Source: Syntrophomonadaceae bacterium (lineage in GTDB: Bacteria > Bacillota > Dethiobacteria > DTU022). Taken from it: a stretch of 49,144 bases of DNA. The DNA lies in contig SKOR01000011.1 in the NCBI GenBank assembly GCA_007119965.1, forward strand, positions 1 to 49,144. Reading direction: 5' to 3'. The notes beneath the pieces are model-generated. The model was not told the DNA's origin. It did no database searches and saw only the letters and a program-made list of their open reading frames with translations. Below are positions 8,554 through 17,903 of the stretch, in pieces (the stretch's first letter is position 1; every line of letters begins with the position of its first letter). The translations under genes were made by a program, and so were the position numbers.

Positions 8554-9543
8554 TTATTCCTCATCTTCCGGTTGGCCCTGCTGGCCCAGTTTGCTTATAT
8601 TCTCGCGCATATCGGTATCGGCCATAACGTTTTTCAACTGGTAATAATCCATTACACCGAGGTTGCCATCGCGCAGTGCCTGGGCAAAAGCCAGCGGTAC
8701 TTCCGCTTCGGCTTCGGTAACTTTGGCTCTCATTTCCTGGACTGAAGCAATCATCTCCTGTTCGCGGGCAACCGCCATAGCGCGCCGCTCTTCAGCCTTA
8801 GCCTGGGCAATACGTTTATCAGCCTCAGCCTGATCTGTCTGCAGCTGGGCACCGATATTTTTCCCGACATCGACATCGGCTACGTCAATAGAAAGTATTT
8901 CATAGGCAGTACCGGAATCAAGACCCTTGGTAAGGACAGTATTGGAAATATTGTCCGGGTTTTCGAGAACCACTTTATGGTTATCGGAAGAACCGATCGT
9001 GGTTACAATCCCTTCACCGACCCTGGCGATAATCGTTTCTTCGCCGGCACCGCCAACCAGGCGGTCAATATTGGCCCGCACAGTAACTTTCGCCCGTGCT
9101 TTAACTTCAATTCCATCCTTGGCCACCGCAGCTACCACGGGGGTCTCAATAACTTTGGGGTTAACGCTCATCTGGACAGCCTCAAGGACATCACGCCCCG
9201 CCAGGTCAATGGCCGCAGCCCTTTCAAACAACAGCGGTATTTCAGCGCGCTGTGCTGCAATCAGGGCATTAACAACCCGATCGACATTACCCCCTGCCAA
9301 AAAATGCCCTTCAAGTTTGTTGACATTTAAATCGAGGCCCGCCTTAGTCGCCTTAATGAGAGGGGCAACTATTTTTACAGGGACAACCCGCCGCAGGCGC
9401 ATGCCAATCAGGGCAAAAATGCCAACAGGAACTCGGGCAGCCAGGGCTGAAATCCACAGGCCCAGGGGAATAAAGCTAAAAACAACTACAACACCGATAA
9501 CTATTAAAGCAATAAATAACAGGGGGATAATTATCTCTTCCAT
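8554..9543 (-). CDS. floA: Flotillin-like protein FloA
   Basis: FloA (YqfA) is a bacterial flotillin that organises functional membrane microdomains. The 329-residue product has an N-terminal hydrophobic hairpin (about 5-30), a SPFH/PHB-type domain, and a C-terminal coiled stretch rich in A, E, K and Q (about 225-290) ending at [15 protein letters not shown]. The length equals that of B. subtilis FloA. Its partner nfeD lies 75 nt upstream on the same strand, the usual pairing. ATG start with AAAGGAGG 7 nt upstream. Confidence 0.95.
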   Translation of the reverse strand: MEEIIIPLLFIALIVIGVVVVFSFIPLGLWISALAARVPVGIFALIGMRLRRVVPVKIVAPLIKATKAGLDLNVNKLEGHFLAGGNVDRVVNALIAAQRAEIPLLFERAAAIDLAGRDVLEAVQMSVNPKVIETPVVAAVAKDGIEVKARAKVTVRANIDRLVGGAGEETIIARVGEGIVTTIGSSDNHKVVLENPDNISNTVLTKGLDSGTAYEILSIDVADVDVGKNIGAQLQTDQAEADKRIAQAKAEERRAMAVAREQEMIASVQEMRAKVTEAEAEVPLAFAQALRDGNLGVMDYYQLKNVMADTDMRENISKLGQQGQPEDEE

Positions 9544-9618
9544 AGTAAAACCTCCTTTTGACTATCTAAACATAAACACCTGAAACATTACCTCTGCATA
9601 ATTAGCTGCCATGCAAGA

Positions 9619-10941
9619 TCACTCAGGGTCAGCCCGGCGGACAATAACCCGGACACCTTCAACCCTGTCAACTATCAACTTCTCACCGACAGGTATAAAC
9701 GAACCCTCACTGACTACATCAATACGCCGGCCCTTAATTGAAGCTGTACCCGAAGGGCGCAGGGAAGTAACCGCCACGCCTTCCTGGCCGGTCAGTTCCT
9801 GCTGGTTCAGCGGCGCGACGTATCCTAAATCGGCACTTTCTTCATCTGAAAGGATAATATGGCGCAGCGCTCCGCGCCCCGCAAAATAACGAAAAGCAAA
9901 GACTGCAAATACGGCAGAAAGCGCCATTGCGATCAACAGCATAACCATCCCGGTCTGCACAGAAACAGCAGCCAGGACAATCGAGGCAAGCGTAGAGATT
10001 AACCCCGCAGCACCAAACACGCCAAGCCCGGGCATAAATGCCTCAAAAAGGAGCAGGGCAATCCCGAACACAAACAGGGCCAGGACCCAGTACTCGGCCA
10101 TCCCGGCAGCGATATTGCCGCCAAAATAGAGAGCGAAAGCAGCCATGCTGAGTATGCCGGCCGCACCGAAACCGGCGCTGATCACCTCAAGGATTAAACC
10201 GCCGATACCGATCATCAACAGCAATGTCCCGACAAACGGGTTGGTAGTCCAACTTACCAGGGTATCTGTAACCCTCGACTCAACAAGGTACACTTCCCTG
10301 TCTGCCAGGCCCGTAAGCTGCAAAACTTCGGCAATGTTTGCTGCTGTCCCTTCGCTGTAACCAACTTCCAGGGCCTCGCCTGCAGTAAGCGTTAATAGTT
10401 CACCTGCCTCAACGAGGCCGTCAATGGAAATATCACGGCGCACCATTGCTGAAGCTATTTGCGAGTCGCGACCCGCACGCTCAGCCATAGAAGCCATTTC
10501 TTTTTCCCAGACCGAAAGCGTTTTTTCATCTACTTCACCCATCCCAAGTAAAGAAGGTTCAGCCGCGCCGATCGTGCTGCCGTCAACCATGTATATTTCA
10601 TCGGCGGCAAGAGCCAGGTAAGCGCCGGCTGAAATCGCGCTCGGACTGACAAAAGCATAGATCGGGCTGTCGTAATCGTCCATCAGGCGCCTGATCGCTT
10701 CGGCGGCATTAATAAAGCCGCCGGGAGTGTCGTACACCATGATTACTGCCGGGGCATTGATTCTTTCTGCTTCCCCGAAAGCGTGGGCGACATAACTGGT
10801 GGTGCCCGGGTCAATAGTCCCCTTGATATCCAGGACTGCAACCGGCCCGTCAGCATTTATTCCTTCACCGGCCGGAATGATCAGGACAAACCCGATCAAC
10901 AGGCAGGCTCCCCATATTAGCAACCTTTTGTGAATTGACAA
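9619..10941 (-). CDS. nfeD: NfeD-type membrane-bound serine protease
   Basis: A long-form NfeD protein (440 residues): signal-anchor segment (about 6-25), ClpP/crotonase-like protease domain with DTPGG (71-75) and nucleophile Ser104 in SAISAGAYLAL, a lysine in the DEKTLSVWEKEM region that may complete the Ser-Lys dyad, about four membrane helices, and a C-terminal OB-fold NfeD domain (RGRRIDVVSEG.FI..GEKL.V). Homologues cleave hydrophobic stomatin/flotillin C-termini. I chose the TTG at 10941 because AGGGGAG lies 7 nt upstream and it places the signal anchor at the N-terminus; the frame is open 30 codons further into yqeY. It precedes floA. Confidence 0.88.
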   Translation of the reverse strand: MSIHKRLLIWGACLLIGFVLIIPAGEGINADGPVAVLDIKGTIDPGTTSYVAHAFGEAERINAPAVIMVYDTPGGFINAAEAIRRLMDDYDSPIYAFVSPSAISAGAYLALAADEIYMVDGSTIGAAEPSLLGMGEVDEKTLSVWEKEMASMAERAGRDSQIASAMVRRDISIDGLVEAGELLTLTAGEALEVGYSEGTAANIAEVLQLTGLADREVYLVESRVTDTLVSWTTNPFVGTLLLMIGIGGLILEVISAGFGAAGILSMAAFALYFGGNIAAGMAEYWVLALFVFGIALLLFEAFMPGLGVFGAAGLISTLASIVLAAVSVQTGMVMLLIAMALSAVFAVFAFRYFAGRGALRHIILSDEESADLGYVAPLNQQELTGQEGVAVTSLRPSGTASIKGRRIDVVSEGSFIPVGEKLIVDRVEGVRVIVRRADPE

Positions 10942-10987
10942 TCCAGGGCTCCCCTTATATAAAAGCCCAGCCGTGCAGGCCGGACTT

Positions 10988-11440
10988 TTATTCCAGTTTA
11001 TTTTCGACTGTCTGGCGGACTTTGCCGCCATCTGCTCTGCCCTTGATGCTCGGCATAAGCAGGCTCATTACTTTTCCCATTTCCCGCTTTGTTTTCGCAC
11101 CGCTTGCGGCAATTGCCTGATCAACCATTTTTTCCAGCTGATCATCGGACAACTGCTCCGGGAGATATTTGCTTAAGATCTCTATTTCCTGCTTCAAGCC
11201 ATCAACAAGTTCCTGACGCCCGGATCTTTCAAAATCTCCCAGGGCGTCTTTTCTTCTTTTAACTTCCCGGGTCAGGATTGTTAACTCTTCCTCCCGATCA
11301 AGCGGGCTGCCTTTAGCAATGGCGCCGTTTTGCAATTCGGCCCTGAGCAGGCGAACCACCGACAGGCGAAAAGTATCTTTTGCCTTCATTGCTTCTTTTT
11401 GATCTGCCAAGAGCTTTTCTGCCAATGTGTTTTCGGACAT
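10988..11440 (-). CDS. yqeY: YqeY (GatB/YqeY domain) protein
   Basis: A 150-residue stand-alone GatB/YqeY-domain protein with the expected all-helical pattern: LLADQKEAMKAKD..RLSVVRLLRAEL at the N-terminus and REMGKVMSLLMPSIKGRADGG near the C-terminus, which matches the tRNA-binding tail domain of GatB. The function of the stand-alone form is unproven; a role related to tRNA amidotransferase is assumed from the domain. It follows rpsU by 23 nt, a conserved Firmicutes pair. ATG start with GGGGGTG upstream. Confidence 0.92.
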   Translation of the reverse strand: MSENTLAEKLLADQKEAMKAKDTFRLSVVRLLRAELQNGAIAKGSPLDREEELTILTREVKRRKDALGDFERSGRQELVDGLKQEIEILSKYLPEQLSDDQLEKMVDQAIAASGAKTKREMGKVMSLLMPSIKGRADGGKVRQTVENKLE

Positions 11441-11463
11441 AAGCAGGCACCCCCGTAATCAGC

Positions 11464-11637
11464 TTAGCGGCGCCTTTTGCGCGCAGCCTCAGCCTTTTTT
11501 TTGCGGCGTACACTTGGCTTCTCGTAATGCTCACGACGCCGTGCCTCGGATAACACACCTGCACGGACGCACTGTTTTTTAAACCTCTTCAGAGCCTTAT
11601 CAAGGTTCTCATTTTTGCCGATTTTAACTTCCGTCAT
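11464..11637 (-). CDS. rpsU: 30S ribosomal protein S21
   Basis: A 57-residue basic protein: [19 protein letters not shown] at the start, then the conserved [15 protein letters not shown] tail, both diagnostic of bS21. bS21 sits near the 16S rRNA anti-Shine-Dalgarno region and helps translation initiation. ATG start with a GGGGGGAAG site 5 nt upstream. It begins the rpsU-yqeY-nfeD-floA run. Confidence 0.97.
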   Translation of the reverse strand: MTEVKIGKNENLDKALKRFKKQCVRAGVLSEARRREHYEKPSVRRKKKAEAARKRRR

Positions 11638-11690
11638 AATTCTTCCCCCCTCTCCTTAAAACCGCTGCCTGAGGGCCTGATTCAGTAAAT

Positions 11691-12053
11691 CTAAACTCCC
11701 CTGCCCTTGGCTATGGTTTGCAACAAAGGTCTTCCTCCCAGGAGGTGGAGGTGAAGGTGAAAAACGATCTGCCCGGCATCGGCGCCGCAATTTATTACGA
11801 CCCGGTAGCCTTTCTTATCCAGTTTAAAATCACTGGCAACTTGATTCGCTACCGAATGCATATGGCCGATCAGGGCTTCATCGTCCGTTTCAAGGTCCAG
11901 CAGAGTCGGGATATGCTTGTGCGGTACTATCAGGATATGAACAGGAGCCGCCGGGTTGATATCTTTAAAAGCAACGACTTGATCATCTTCATATACTATA
12001 TCTGCATCAAGCTCCCGGTTAATAATCTTACAAAAAATACAATCTGCAGACAT
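11691..12053 (-). CDS. hinT: HIT-family nucleotide hydrolase (HinT-like)
   Basis: A 120-residue histidine-triad protein of the HinT branch: the N-terminus CIFCKIINRELDADIVYEDD, IVPHKHIPTL in the middle, and the catalytic HLHLHLLGG triad near residue 99-107. HinT enzymes hydrolyse AMP-lysine-type phosphoramidates, including adenylates made by lysyl-tRNA synthetase. ATG start with CAGGAGGAA 6 nt upstream. It has its own promoter and lies head to head with mnmH. Confidence 0.94.
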   Translation of the reverse strand: MSADCIFCKIINRELDADIVYEDDQVVAFKDINPAAPVHILIVPHKHIPTLLDLETDDEALIGHMHSVANQVASDFKLDKKGYRVVINCGADAGQIVFHLHLHLLGGRPLLQTIAKGRGV

Positions 12054-12073
12054 TACAATTCCTCCTGAACGGT

Positions 12074-12102
12074 ATTATAACACAGCCCATTAAAGCAATC
12101 AA
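12074..12102 (-). promoter_or_regulatory. Promoter of hinT
   Basis: On the minus strand TTGATT (12102-12097), 17-nt spacer, TATAAT (12079-12074), about 20 nt before the hinT start. A canonical sigma-A-type promoter. Confidence 0.7.
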
Positions 12103-12173
12103 AAGGATTGCCCGCGTATTATGGAAGTTTACTTCGATAAATGATGCTCTATTACCTTTTTAGGAGAAAAATT

Positions 12174-12202
12174 TTTACATGGTTTCAGTGATCAGCTATA
12201 AT
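12174..12202 (+). promoter_or_regulatory. Promoter of mnmH
   Basis: TTTACA (12174-12179), 17-nt spacer, TATAAT (12197-12202), 36 nt before the mnmH ATG. A near-consensus sigma-A promoter, divergent from that of hinT. Confidence 0.75.
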
Positions 12203-12238
12203 TGAAGTGAAAGACTGAAGAAATGAGCGTGTTAAACG

Positions 12239-13306
12239 ATGGAAATTGAAATTAAGGAAGCGCTGGAACGTTCGGATGTGCAGTTTATAGATGTCCGCAC
12301 ACCCGGTGAATACCAAAAGGCATCCATTCCCGGCGCGGCAAATATTCCGCTGTTCACTAACCGGGAACATACCCAGGTTGGCATTATTTATCACCAGTTG
12401 GGTGAATCTGAGGCACGCCGCGCAGCACTGGGGATAGTTGCCCCCAGGCTTCCCTTCCTAGTCGACAGTATAATTAATACCTGCGGCTCAAAAACCCCTC
12501 TTCTTTACTGCCGCCAGGGCGGGATGCGCAGCCTGGGCCTCTATGAAGTCCTCAGGCTGATCGGGGTTAACGCCCTCAGGCTGAAAAAGGGCTACAAAGC
12601 CTACCGAAACTATATAAATAAAAAGATAGCCGCCTACAAGCTTAACTGCAAGCTGTTTGTCCTGCACGGACTAACCGGGGTCGGCAAAACTGCGGTACTC
12701 AAAATACTGGAAGCAAAAGGGTTCCCGGTTATCGACCTTGAAGGGCTTGCCAACCACCGCGGTTCTGTTTTTGGCGCCATCGGAATTAATGCCGATCGTT
12801 CGCAGAAAGATTTTGACGCCCTGCTTCTTCAGGAACTCGATCGCCTCAGCGGCAGTGAATACCTGTTCATTGAAGGAGAAGGCCGCAGGATCGGCAATAT
12901 CTACCTGCCCCCATTTTTGGGCGATGCGATGGATGAGGGTTTTCAAATCCTCCTGGATGCCTCTTTAGAGACCAGGGTCGACCGCATTATAGAAACCTAC
13001 ATTCCTGATGCGATCCCTGCTGACCTGTACCGCGGGCTTAAAACCGCCCTGGAAACACTCAGGAAGCGGTTAGGCGATAAAAAGACAGACCGGCTGCTGG
13101 CTATGCTTGACCGGGGGGACTACCGCAGTTTCGCCAGGGTTATGTGTACCGACTACTACGACCTGTTTTACAGTGATTCCAGGCCCGAGTGTTCATCCTT
13201 TGAAGCAGTAGTCGATGCCGAAAAACTCGATTCCGCTGCAGATAAAATCATTGAATTGGCTGAAACAGCAAAGCCTTTTTATACCCTGACTGCCGAAACC
13301 ACTTAA
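12239..13306 (+). CDS. mnmH: tRNA 2-selenouridine synthase MnmH (SelU/YbbB)
   Basis: MnmH converts 2-thiouridine at tRNA wobble position 34 to 2-selenouridine through a geranylated intermediate, using selenophosphate made by SelD. The 355-residue product has an N-terminal rhodanese domain with catalytic C91 in YCRQGGMRS and a C-terminal P-loop domain with GLTGVGKT (144-151) and EGEGRRIG (212-219), the standard two-domain layout. It is monocistronic or leads into ylbF. The ribosome site is weak. Its presence is evidence that this genome makes selenophosphate, which matters for the probable selenoprotein at 35520-35918. Confidence 0.94.
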   Translation: MEIEIKEALERSDVQFIDVRTPGEYQKASIPGAANIPLFTNREHTQVGIIYHQLGESEARRAALGIVAPRLPFLVDSIINTCGSKTPLLYCRQGGMRSLGLYEVLRLIGVNALRLKKGYKAYRNYINKKIAAYKLNCKLFVLHGLTGVGKTAVLKILEAKGFPVIDLEGLANHRGSVFGAIGINADRSQKDFDALLLQELDRLSGSEYLFIEGEGRRIGNIYLPPFLGDAMDEGFQILLDASLETRVDRIIETYIPDAIPADLYRGLKTALETLRKRLGDKKTDRLLAMLDRGDYRSFARVMCTDYYDLFYSDSRPECSSFEAVVDAEKLDSAADKIIELAETAKPFYTLTAETT

Positions 13307-13350
13307 CAGCATACCGGGATCTGCAAATGTCTTTTTTTACCGCCTGGTTA

Positions 13351-13380
13351 TTGCACTGACTGCCTGTTTAACGATATAAT
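13351..13380 (+). promoter_or_regulatory. Promoter of ylbF-HAD pair
   Basis: TTGCAC (13351-13356), 18-nt spacer, TATAAT (13375-13380). The leader to the ylbF ATG is about 95 nt. Confidence 0.6.
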
Positions 13381-13480
13381 TTTCATACCTGTTCAATTCT
13401 CCAAGGGGATCTGAATCTTTGTTCAGTTGCAAGCAAAGCAGCTGCAAATTTTCTAATTTAAAGATGGGAGTGTTATATTA

Positions 13481-13873
13481 ATGAATCCTTACGATGCCGC
13501 ACATGCCCTGGCCAAAGCCCTGCGTGAATCTCCGGAGTTCAGGGAGATGAAGGAAGCCCAGGAGGCTGTTAAAGCTGACAGCTCCTCAAAGGAAATGCTG
13601 CTCGACTTCCGCAGGGAGCAGTTCAATATGCATAAGCAGCAGCTCTCAGGCGTTGAAATGTCCGATGAGCAAAAAGAAAAACTCGAAAAATTATTTGATG
13701 TAGTGAACATGAACACGTTGATCAAACGGCTCCTGACAGCAGAATATAAAGTATCGGTCATGCTGCAGGATATTCAGAAAATAATCAGTGAAGCCAATAA
13801 GGAAATATATGATACGGAAATGATTGGCGCTGCCGAAGACCTTTTTGGCGAGGACCAGGAAAATGAGCAGTAG
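13481..13873 (+). CDS. YlbF/YmcA-family protein
   Basis: A 130-residue all-helical protein with the YlbF/YmcA (Com_YlbF) pattern: DAAHALAKALRESPEFREMKEAQEAV at the N-terminus, KEMLLDFRREQFNMHKQQLSG in the centre and an acidic C-terminal tail. In B. subtilis, YlbF, YmcA and YaaT form an Fe-S complex that acts with RNase Y in mRNA turnover. Here only one member is present and no conserved cysteines are visible, so a direct equivalent role is not shown. Start ATG with GGGAG upstream; its end overlaps the HAD gene by 11 nt. Confidence 0.8.
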   Translation: MNPYDAAHALAKALRESPEFREMKEAQEAVKADSSSKEMLLDFRREQFNMHKQQLSGVEMSDEQKEKLEKLFDVVNMNTLIKRLLTAEYKVSVMLQDIQKIISEANKEIYDTEMIGAAEDLFGEDQENEQ

Positions 13874-14588
13874 GAAAACCGGTTATCGGGCACTGTTAAT
13901 CGATTTAGACGGAACCCTGCTCGATCTTGACATCGAACGATTTATTTCAGCTTATACCGATGCCCTTTCCGCGCGGTTTGCCGCTTATGTAAACCGTGAA
14001 GATTTTATCAGCCACCTTTTTGGGGCAACCGGAGTAATGGTCGAAAATGATGATCCCTGTAAAAGCAATGAAGCGGTCTTTTACGAAGACTTCTGCCGGC
14101 GGATAGGGTGTTCATACAGCCAGATCAAACCTGTCATCGACGATTTTTACAGCCGTGATTTCCAGGTTTTAAGCCGTTACAGCAGGAAACATCCCTATTC
14201 CGGAGCTGTTATTGAAGCGGCAAAGCGTAAAAATATGACAGTAATCCTGGCTACAAACCCAATTTTTCCCGCACCGGCCGTTTTGCAGCGCCTCTCCTGG
14301 AGCGGCCTTTCCGAACAGAATTTTCAGCTGATCACAACTATGGAAAATATGCATTTCTGTAAACCTAAAAAGGAGTATTACCTGGAAATTTCAGAGAAAA
14401 CCGGCTTTCATCCTGGTCAGTGCCTGATGGCCGGCAATGATACCTTAGAAGATCTCAATGCTTCGGAGGCGGGGATGGGAACCTTTCTGGTTGAAGATTT
14501 TATTCTGCAGCGGGGTAACGAAGAACCTTTATGCGACTACCGCGGAAGCCTGAAGGAGCTGGCCGGGTTTATTGAAAGCTTAAGCTGA
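13863..14588 (+). CDS. HAD-superfamily hydrolase
   Basis: A 241-residue HAD phosphatase. Motif I is LLIDLDGTLLDLD (nucleophile and acid Asp), motif II is VILATNP, the conserved lysine is in FCKPKKEYY, and motif IV is CLMAGNDTLEDLNAS. The cap is of the C1 helical type (about 20-95). The substrate cannot be told from sequence; small phosphorylated metabolites such as phosphoglycolate are typical. The ATG at 13863 overlaps the ylbF stop by 11 nt; an earlier in-frame ATG lies well inside ylbF and is unlikely. Confidence 0.85.
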   Translation: MSSRKTGYRALLIDLDGTLLDLDIERFISAYTDALSARFAAYVNREDFISHLFGATGVMVENDDPCKSNEAVFYEDFCRRIGCSYSQIKPVIDDFYSRDFQVLSRYSRKHPYSGAVIEAAKRKNMTVILATNPIFPAPAVLQRLSWSGLSEQNFQLITTMENMHFCKPKKEYYLEISEKTGFHPGQCLMAGNDTLEDLNASEAGMGTFLVEDFILQRGNEEPLCDYRGSLKELAGFIESLS

Positions 14589-14609
14589 TCGGGCAGTACT
14601 GCTCACCTG

Positions 14610-15956
14610 CTATATTTTATGACCGGGCTTTTTTCCCGGCCTTTTTTTTACCCGGGCAGCTGTGACATACCCACCCTCTTCCTGGTCGAGGAGTGCATCA
14701 ATCTCCCTGCCCCGCCAGTGAAGCCCTTTAATATCTGAGCTAACCCTGACCCGCAGGTAGTGGGGGGTTAAACCTTCACCGTAGGCATAGGGGACTACCT
14801 TTTCAACCAGGACCGGCTGGATCGTACCGATAAACTGCCGCCTGTATTGAGAAGCAAGCTCTTCGCCTAACCTGATCATTTCCCTGCTGCGCTCATCTTT
14901 AACCTGGTTAGGAAGATGACCGGAAAAGTCGGCAGCCGCTGTGAAGGGGCGGGGAGAATACTTGAAAACATGGAGGCTGCTGAACCCGATCTCCCTGATT
15001 AGCTTCATGCTGCGCCGATGGTGGCGTTCAGTCTCTCCCGGAAAGCCGACAATAACGTCAGTGCTTAACGATAAACCGGGGATTTCCTGTTTGAGCCACT
15101 TGGCCAGGTAGAGGTATTCCACCGGCTCGTAGGGCCTGTTCATCAGCCGTAAAATTTCCCCGTCGCCGCTCTGCAGGGGAATATGGAGGTGGGGACAGAC
15201 CAGGCTCGATTTAACTATATGATCTACCAGCTCGGAGTTGATATCGGAAGGTTCCAATGAACTGAGGCGCAGGCGCAGCAAACCCGGAATTTTCTCGATC
15301 TCTTTTAAAAGGCCGGCCAGGGATACCCCCTGAAGGTCGGTACCGTACAGACCGAGATGAACGCCGGTCAGGACCAATTCCCTGCATCCTGAGCCTACAA
15401 GGGCCTCTGCCCTCAGCAAGACGTCTGCGGGGGTCATGCTGCGCAGCGGACCCCTGACCCGCGGGACAACGCAGTAGCTGCACTGCTGGCTGCACCCCTC
15501 CTGGATTTTTAAAAAGCCCCTGGTGCGGCCTCTCCGGCCGGCAGGAGGAAGCAATTCGAAGCCCCTGCCTGCCCTGTGAGATGTAACCAGGTCAAGCACA
15601 GTGCCGCGCTGAAATGATTGAACCAACCCTGGAAGATTGTCGCGCCCCTGGTTCCCGATAATTAAATCTGCCTGATCCATTTGCCTGATTTTTTCCGGGT
15701 CGCCCTGGGCATAGCAGCCCGTTGCAACGATAATTGCTTCCGGGGAGTTCCGCCTGGCCCGGCGGATTGCTTTACGGGACTTGTGATCGCTATGCCCCGT
15801 TACTGTACAGGTGTTGATGATATAAACATCAGCCTGATCATCAAAGGATGTGACCCGGTAACCGGCCTTTTCAAAGAGCACCTGCAGTGATTCTGTCTCA
15901 CAGAAGTTTACCTTACAGCCCAGCGTAACAAATGCCACTTTTTTCTTCAAGTACAC
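14610..15956 (-). CDS. mtaB: tRNA t6A37 methylthiotransferase MtaB
   Basis: MtaB is a radical-SAM enzyme that converts t6A37 to ms2t6A37 in tRNAs reading ANN codons. The 448-residue product has the N-terminal cluster cysteines C14, C50 and C81, the radical-SAM motif C155-x3-C159-x2-C162, and a C-terminal TRAM-like domain ending in a basic tail. The GTG start at 15956 overlaps the rsmE stop, with GGGGAAGG just upstream. It closes the heat-shock/rsmE transcription unit, the common Firmicutes order, although prmA, often found before rsmE, is absent. Confidence 0.94.
   Translation of the reverse strand: MYLKKKVAFVTLGCKVNFCETESLQVLFEKAGYRVTSFDDQADVYIINTCTVTGHSDHKSRKAIRRARRNSPEAIIVATGCYAQGDPEKIRQMDQADLIIGNQGRDNLPGLVQSFQRGTVLDLVTSHRAGRGFELLPPAGRRGRTRGFLKIQEGCSQQCSYCVVPRVRGPLRSMTPADVLLRAEALVGSGCRELVLTGVHLGLYGTDLQGVSLAGLLKEIEKIPGLLRLRLSSLEPSDINSELVDHIVKSSLVCPHLHIPLQSGDGEILRLMNRPYEPVEYLYLAKWLKQEIPGLSLSTDVIVGFPGETERHHRRSMKLIREIGFSSLHVFKYSPRPFTAAADFSGHLPNQVKDERSREMIRLGEELASQYRRQFIGTIQPVLVEKVVPYAYGEGLTPHYLRVRVSSDIKGLHWRGREIDALLDQEEGGYVTAARVKKRPGKKPGHKI
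14619..14649 (+). terminator. Possible intrinsic terminator after the HAD gene
   Basis: CCGGG (14623-14627), T-rich loop, CCCGG (14635-14639), then an eight-T tract. The stem is short, and the element overlaps the 3' end of the convergent mtaB gene. Confidence 0.5.
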
Positions 15957-16705
15957 TCACCTTCCCCGGAGAGGTCGCCCCAGGCCGCCTGGACCATTGT
16001 TATTACAGCAGCTGCCGCGGTTTCGCTGCGCAGAATCCGCGGCCCCAGGTGAACCTTTTCGGCTCCGGCTTTGACTAAAGCTTCTATTTCAGACCTTGCA
16101 AACCCTCCCTCGGGACCGACAAATAAGAAAACAGCCTTCTCTTCTGAGTGGGGCTGTTTTAAGAGATCACCTAAAGAAGCTGCTTTTTCTTCTTCCCACG
16201 GTACGAGGGACCTGCATTCAGCAACCCTGGACAGGACAGACTGAAAAGCACAAACAGGCTCAATTGTCGGTAAGAATGCCCTCTGGCACTGGGCCGCAGC
16301 TGAACGGGCTTTACTGCTCCAGCGCACCAGTTTTTTTTCATCCTGCTGCCTGCCGCGCTGCGGGATGCTTCGACCGGTAATGAAAGGGACAATCCTGTAA
16401 ACACCAAGTTCAACAGCCTGCCTGATTATTAAATCCATCTTGTCGCCCTTGACCAGCGACTGGAAAAGAGTAACCTTAAGCGGCGACTCGGCAGGCGCCT
16501 TTTCTTCGCCCAATAATACCAGAACTTTTTGCGGGGAAGATAAAGTAATCCTGCCCTGCCTGGCTTTGCCTAAGCCGTCGGCTACAACCACTTCGTCTCC
16601 CGCCTTCAGGCGCAAGACCCTGTAAGCGTGATTAATATCCTTTTCGGGCAGGGCTGTTTCTGCCCCGCCGGTGAGTGTTTCTCCTTCAATAAAAAAATAG
16701 TGCAT
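15947..16705 (-). CDS. rsmE: 16S rRNA m3U1498 methyltransferase RsmE
   Basis: A SPOUT-class methyltransferase, 252 residues. The N-terminal PUA-like domain (HAYRVLRLKAGDEV..ADG) is followed by the trefoil-knot domain with FVGPEGGF and LGPRILRSETAAAAV, the SAM-binding signature. It methylates N3 of U1498 in 16S rRNA. It follows dnaJ by 24 nt and overlaps mtaB, so it is part of the same unit. Confidence 0.94.
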   Translation of the reverse strand: MHYFFIEGETLTGGAETALPEKDINHAYRVLRLKAGDEVVVADGLGKARQGRITLSSPQKVLVLLGEEKAPAESPLKVTLFQSLVKGDKMDLIIRQAVELGVYRIVPFITGRSIPQRGRQQDEKKLVRWSSKARSAAAQCQRAFLPTIEPVCAFQSVLSRVAECRSLVPWEEEKAASLGDLLKQPHSEEKAVFLFVGPEGGFARSEIEALVKAGAEKVHLGPRILRSETAAAAVITMVQAAWGDLSGEGECT

Positions 16706-16729
16706 CAGCGCCTCCGGAGCGCGCGGGGA

Positions 16730-17866
16730 TTACCCTCCGCTAAAAGCATCTTTTACCTTGTCAAATATGCCTTTGTTTTCAAGACCTACTTTTTCACCGT
16801 TTATATGAGCAAGCTCAGCCAGCAGCTCTTTCTGACGGGAACTGAGGCGCTTCGGAACAGTTACTTTTACCTTCACGCGCAGATCCCCTTTGCCGGAGCC
16901 GCGCAGGTGAGGCATCCCGTGGCCTTTCACGCGAAAAACAGCCCCGTGCTGGGTTCCTTCCGGTATTCTTAGTTCCGCAGTGCCGGCAAGGGTGGAAACC
17001 TCCATTTCGGCTCCCAGGGCAGCCTGGCTGATGCTGATCGGCATCTCTAAAACCAGGTCGCTGCCCTGCCTTTTGAATTTCCTGTGCGGCCTGACCCTTA
17101 CTACAACATAGAGATCACCCGGTGGTCCTCCGCGCAGGCCGGCTTCGCCGCCCCCGCTGACACGCAGGCGTGAACCGTCTTCAATGCCTGCCGGTATTTT
17201 TATCTCAACTTTCCGTTCTTTTACTACGCGGCCCTGGGCGCTGCAGGCCGGACAGGGTTCCCTGACGATATTACCCTCACCGCGACAGCTGCTGCAGACC
17301 TGCATACTCATAATCCGTCCAAACGGAGTATTGCGGGCAAACTGCTGCTGTCCGCTGCCATTGCATGTTGAACAGGTTTCCGGGCTGGTTCCCGCCCTGG
17401 CCCTGCTGCCGTTGCATTCAGAACAGGTTTCAGTACGGGGTATCTTGATCTCCTTCTCAATACCGCTAAAAGCATCTTCCAGGGTGATATCCAGATCGTA
17501 GCGCAGGTGGTTACCCTGTTCGGGGCCGGGCGGGCGGCGCCTGCCGGCACCGCTCATGCCGCCGAAAAACTGCTCGAATATTTCATCAATCCCGCCGCCA
17601 AAGCCAAATCCTCCAAAACCCTGCCCGGCAGAGCCGCCGTTAAATTCGGCCTGGTGACCAAAACGGTCATACTGCTCCCGCTTTTGGGGATCACTTAAAA
17701 CATCGTAGGCTTCCTTGATTTCATTAAACTTCTTCGCAGTTTCAGCATCGTCTTTATTAAAATCAGGGTGGTACTGCCTGGCCAGACGCCGATATGCTTT
17801 TTTAATTTCTTCAGCTGAAGCGCCGCGCTCTAAGCCCATTACCTCATAAAAATCTCTTTTACTCAT
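16730..17866 (-). CDS. dnaJ: Chaperone protein DnaJ
   Basis: A full type I DnaJ, 378 residues: J domain with HPD at 33-35, G/F-rich linker (about 75-115), a zinc-finger region with four Cys pairs (C148/C151, C165/C168, C191/C194, C205/C208) and C-terminal substrate-binding domains. The first repeat (CSECNGSRA) and the last (CPACSAQGR) depart slightly from CxxCxGxG, but all eight cysteines are kept. It stimulates DnaK ATP hydrolysis. It follows dnaK by 37 nt. Confidence 0.97.
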   Translation of the reverse strand: MSKRDFYEVMGLERGASAEEIKKAYRRLARQYHPDFNKDDAETAKKFNEIKEAYDVLSDPQKREQYDRFGHQAEFNGGSAGQGFGGFGFGGGIDEIFEQFFGGMSGAGRRRPPGPEQGNHLRYDLDITLEDAFSGIEKEIKIPRTETCSECNGSRARAGTSPETCSTCNGSGQQQFARNTPFGRIMSMQVCSSCRGEGNIVREPCPACSAQGRVVKERKVEIKIPAGIEDGSRLRVSGGGEAGLRGGPPGDLYVVVRVRPHRKFKRQGSDLVLEMPISISQAALGAEMEVSTLAGTAELRIPEGTQHGAVFRVKGHGMPHLRGSGKGDLRVKVKVTVPKRLSSRQKELLAELAHINGEKVGLENKGIFDKVKDAFSGG

Positions 17867-17903
17867 GTCCAGGTATCATCCTCACTAAAACTTATTAAGC
17901 CTT

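Noticed and set aside
8927-9583. Open frame of 218 codons on the plus strand opposite floA
   Set aside because: Low-complexity T/R/S-rich product, a typical antisense shadow of an alanine/valine-rich gene.
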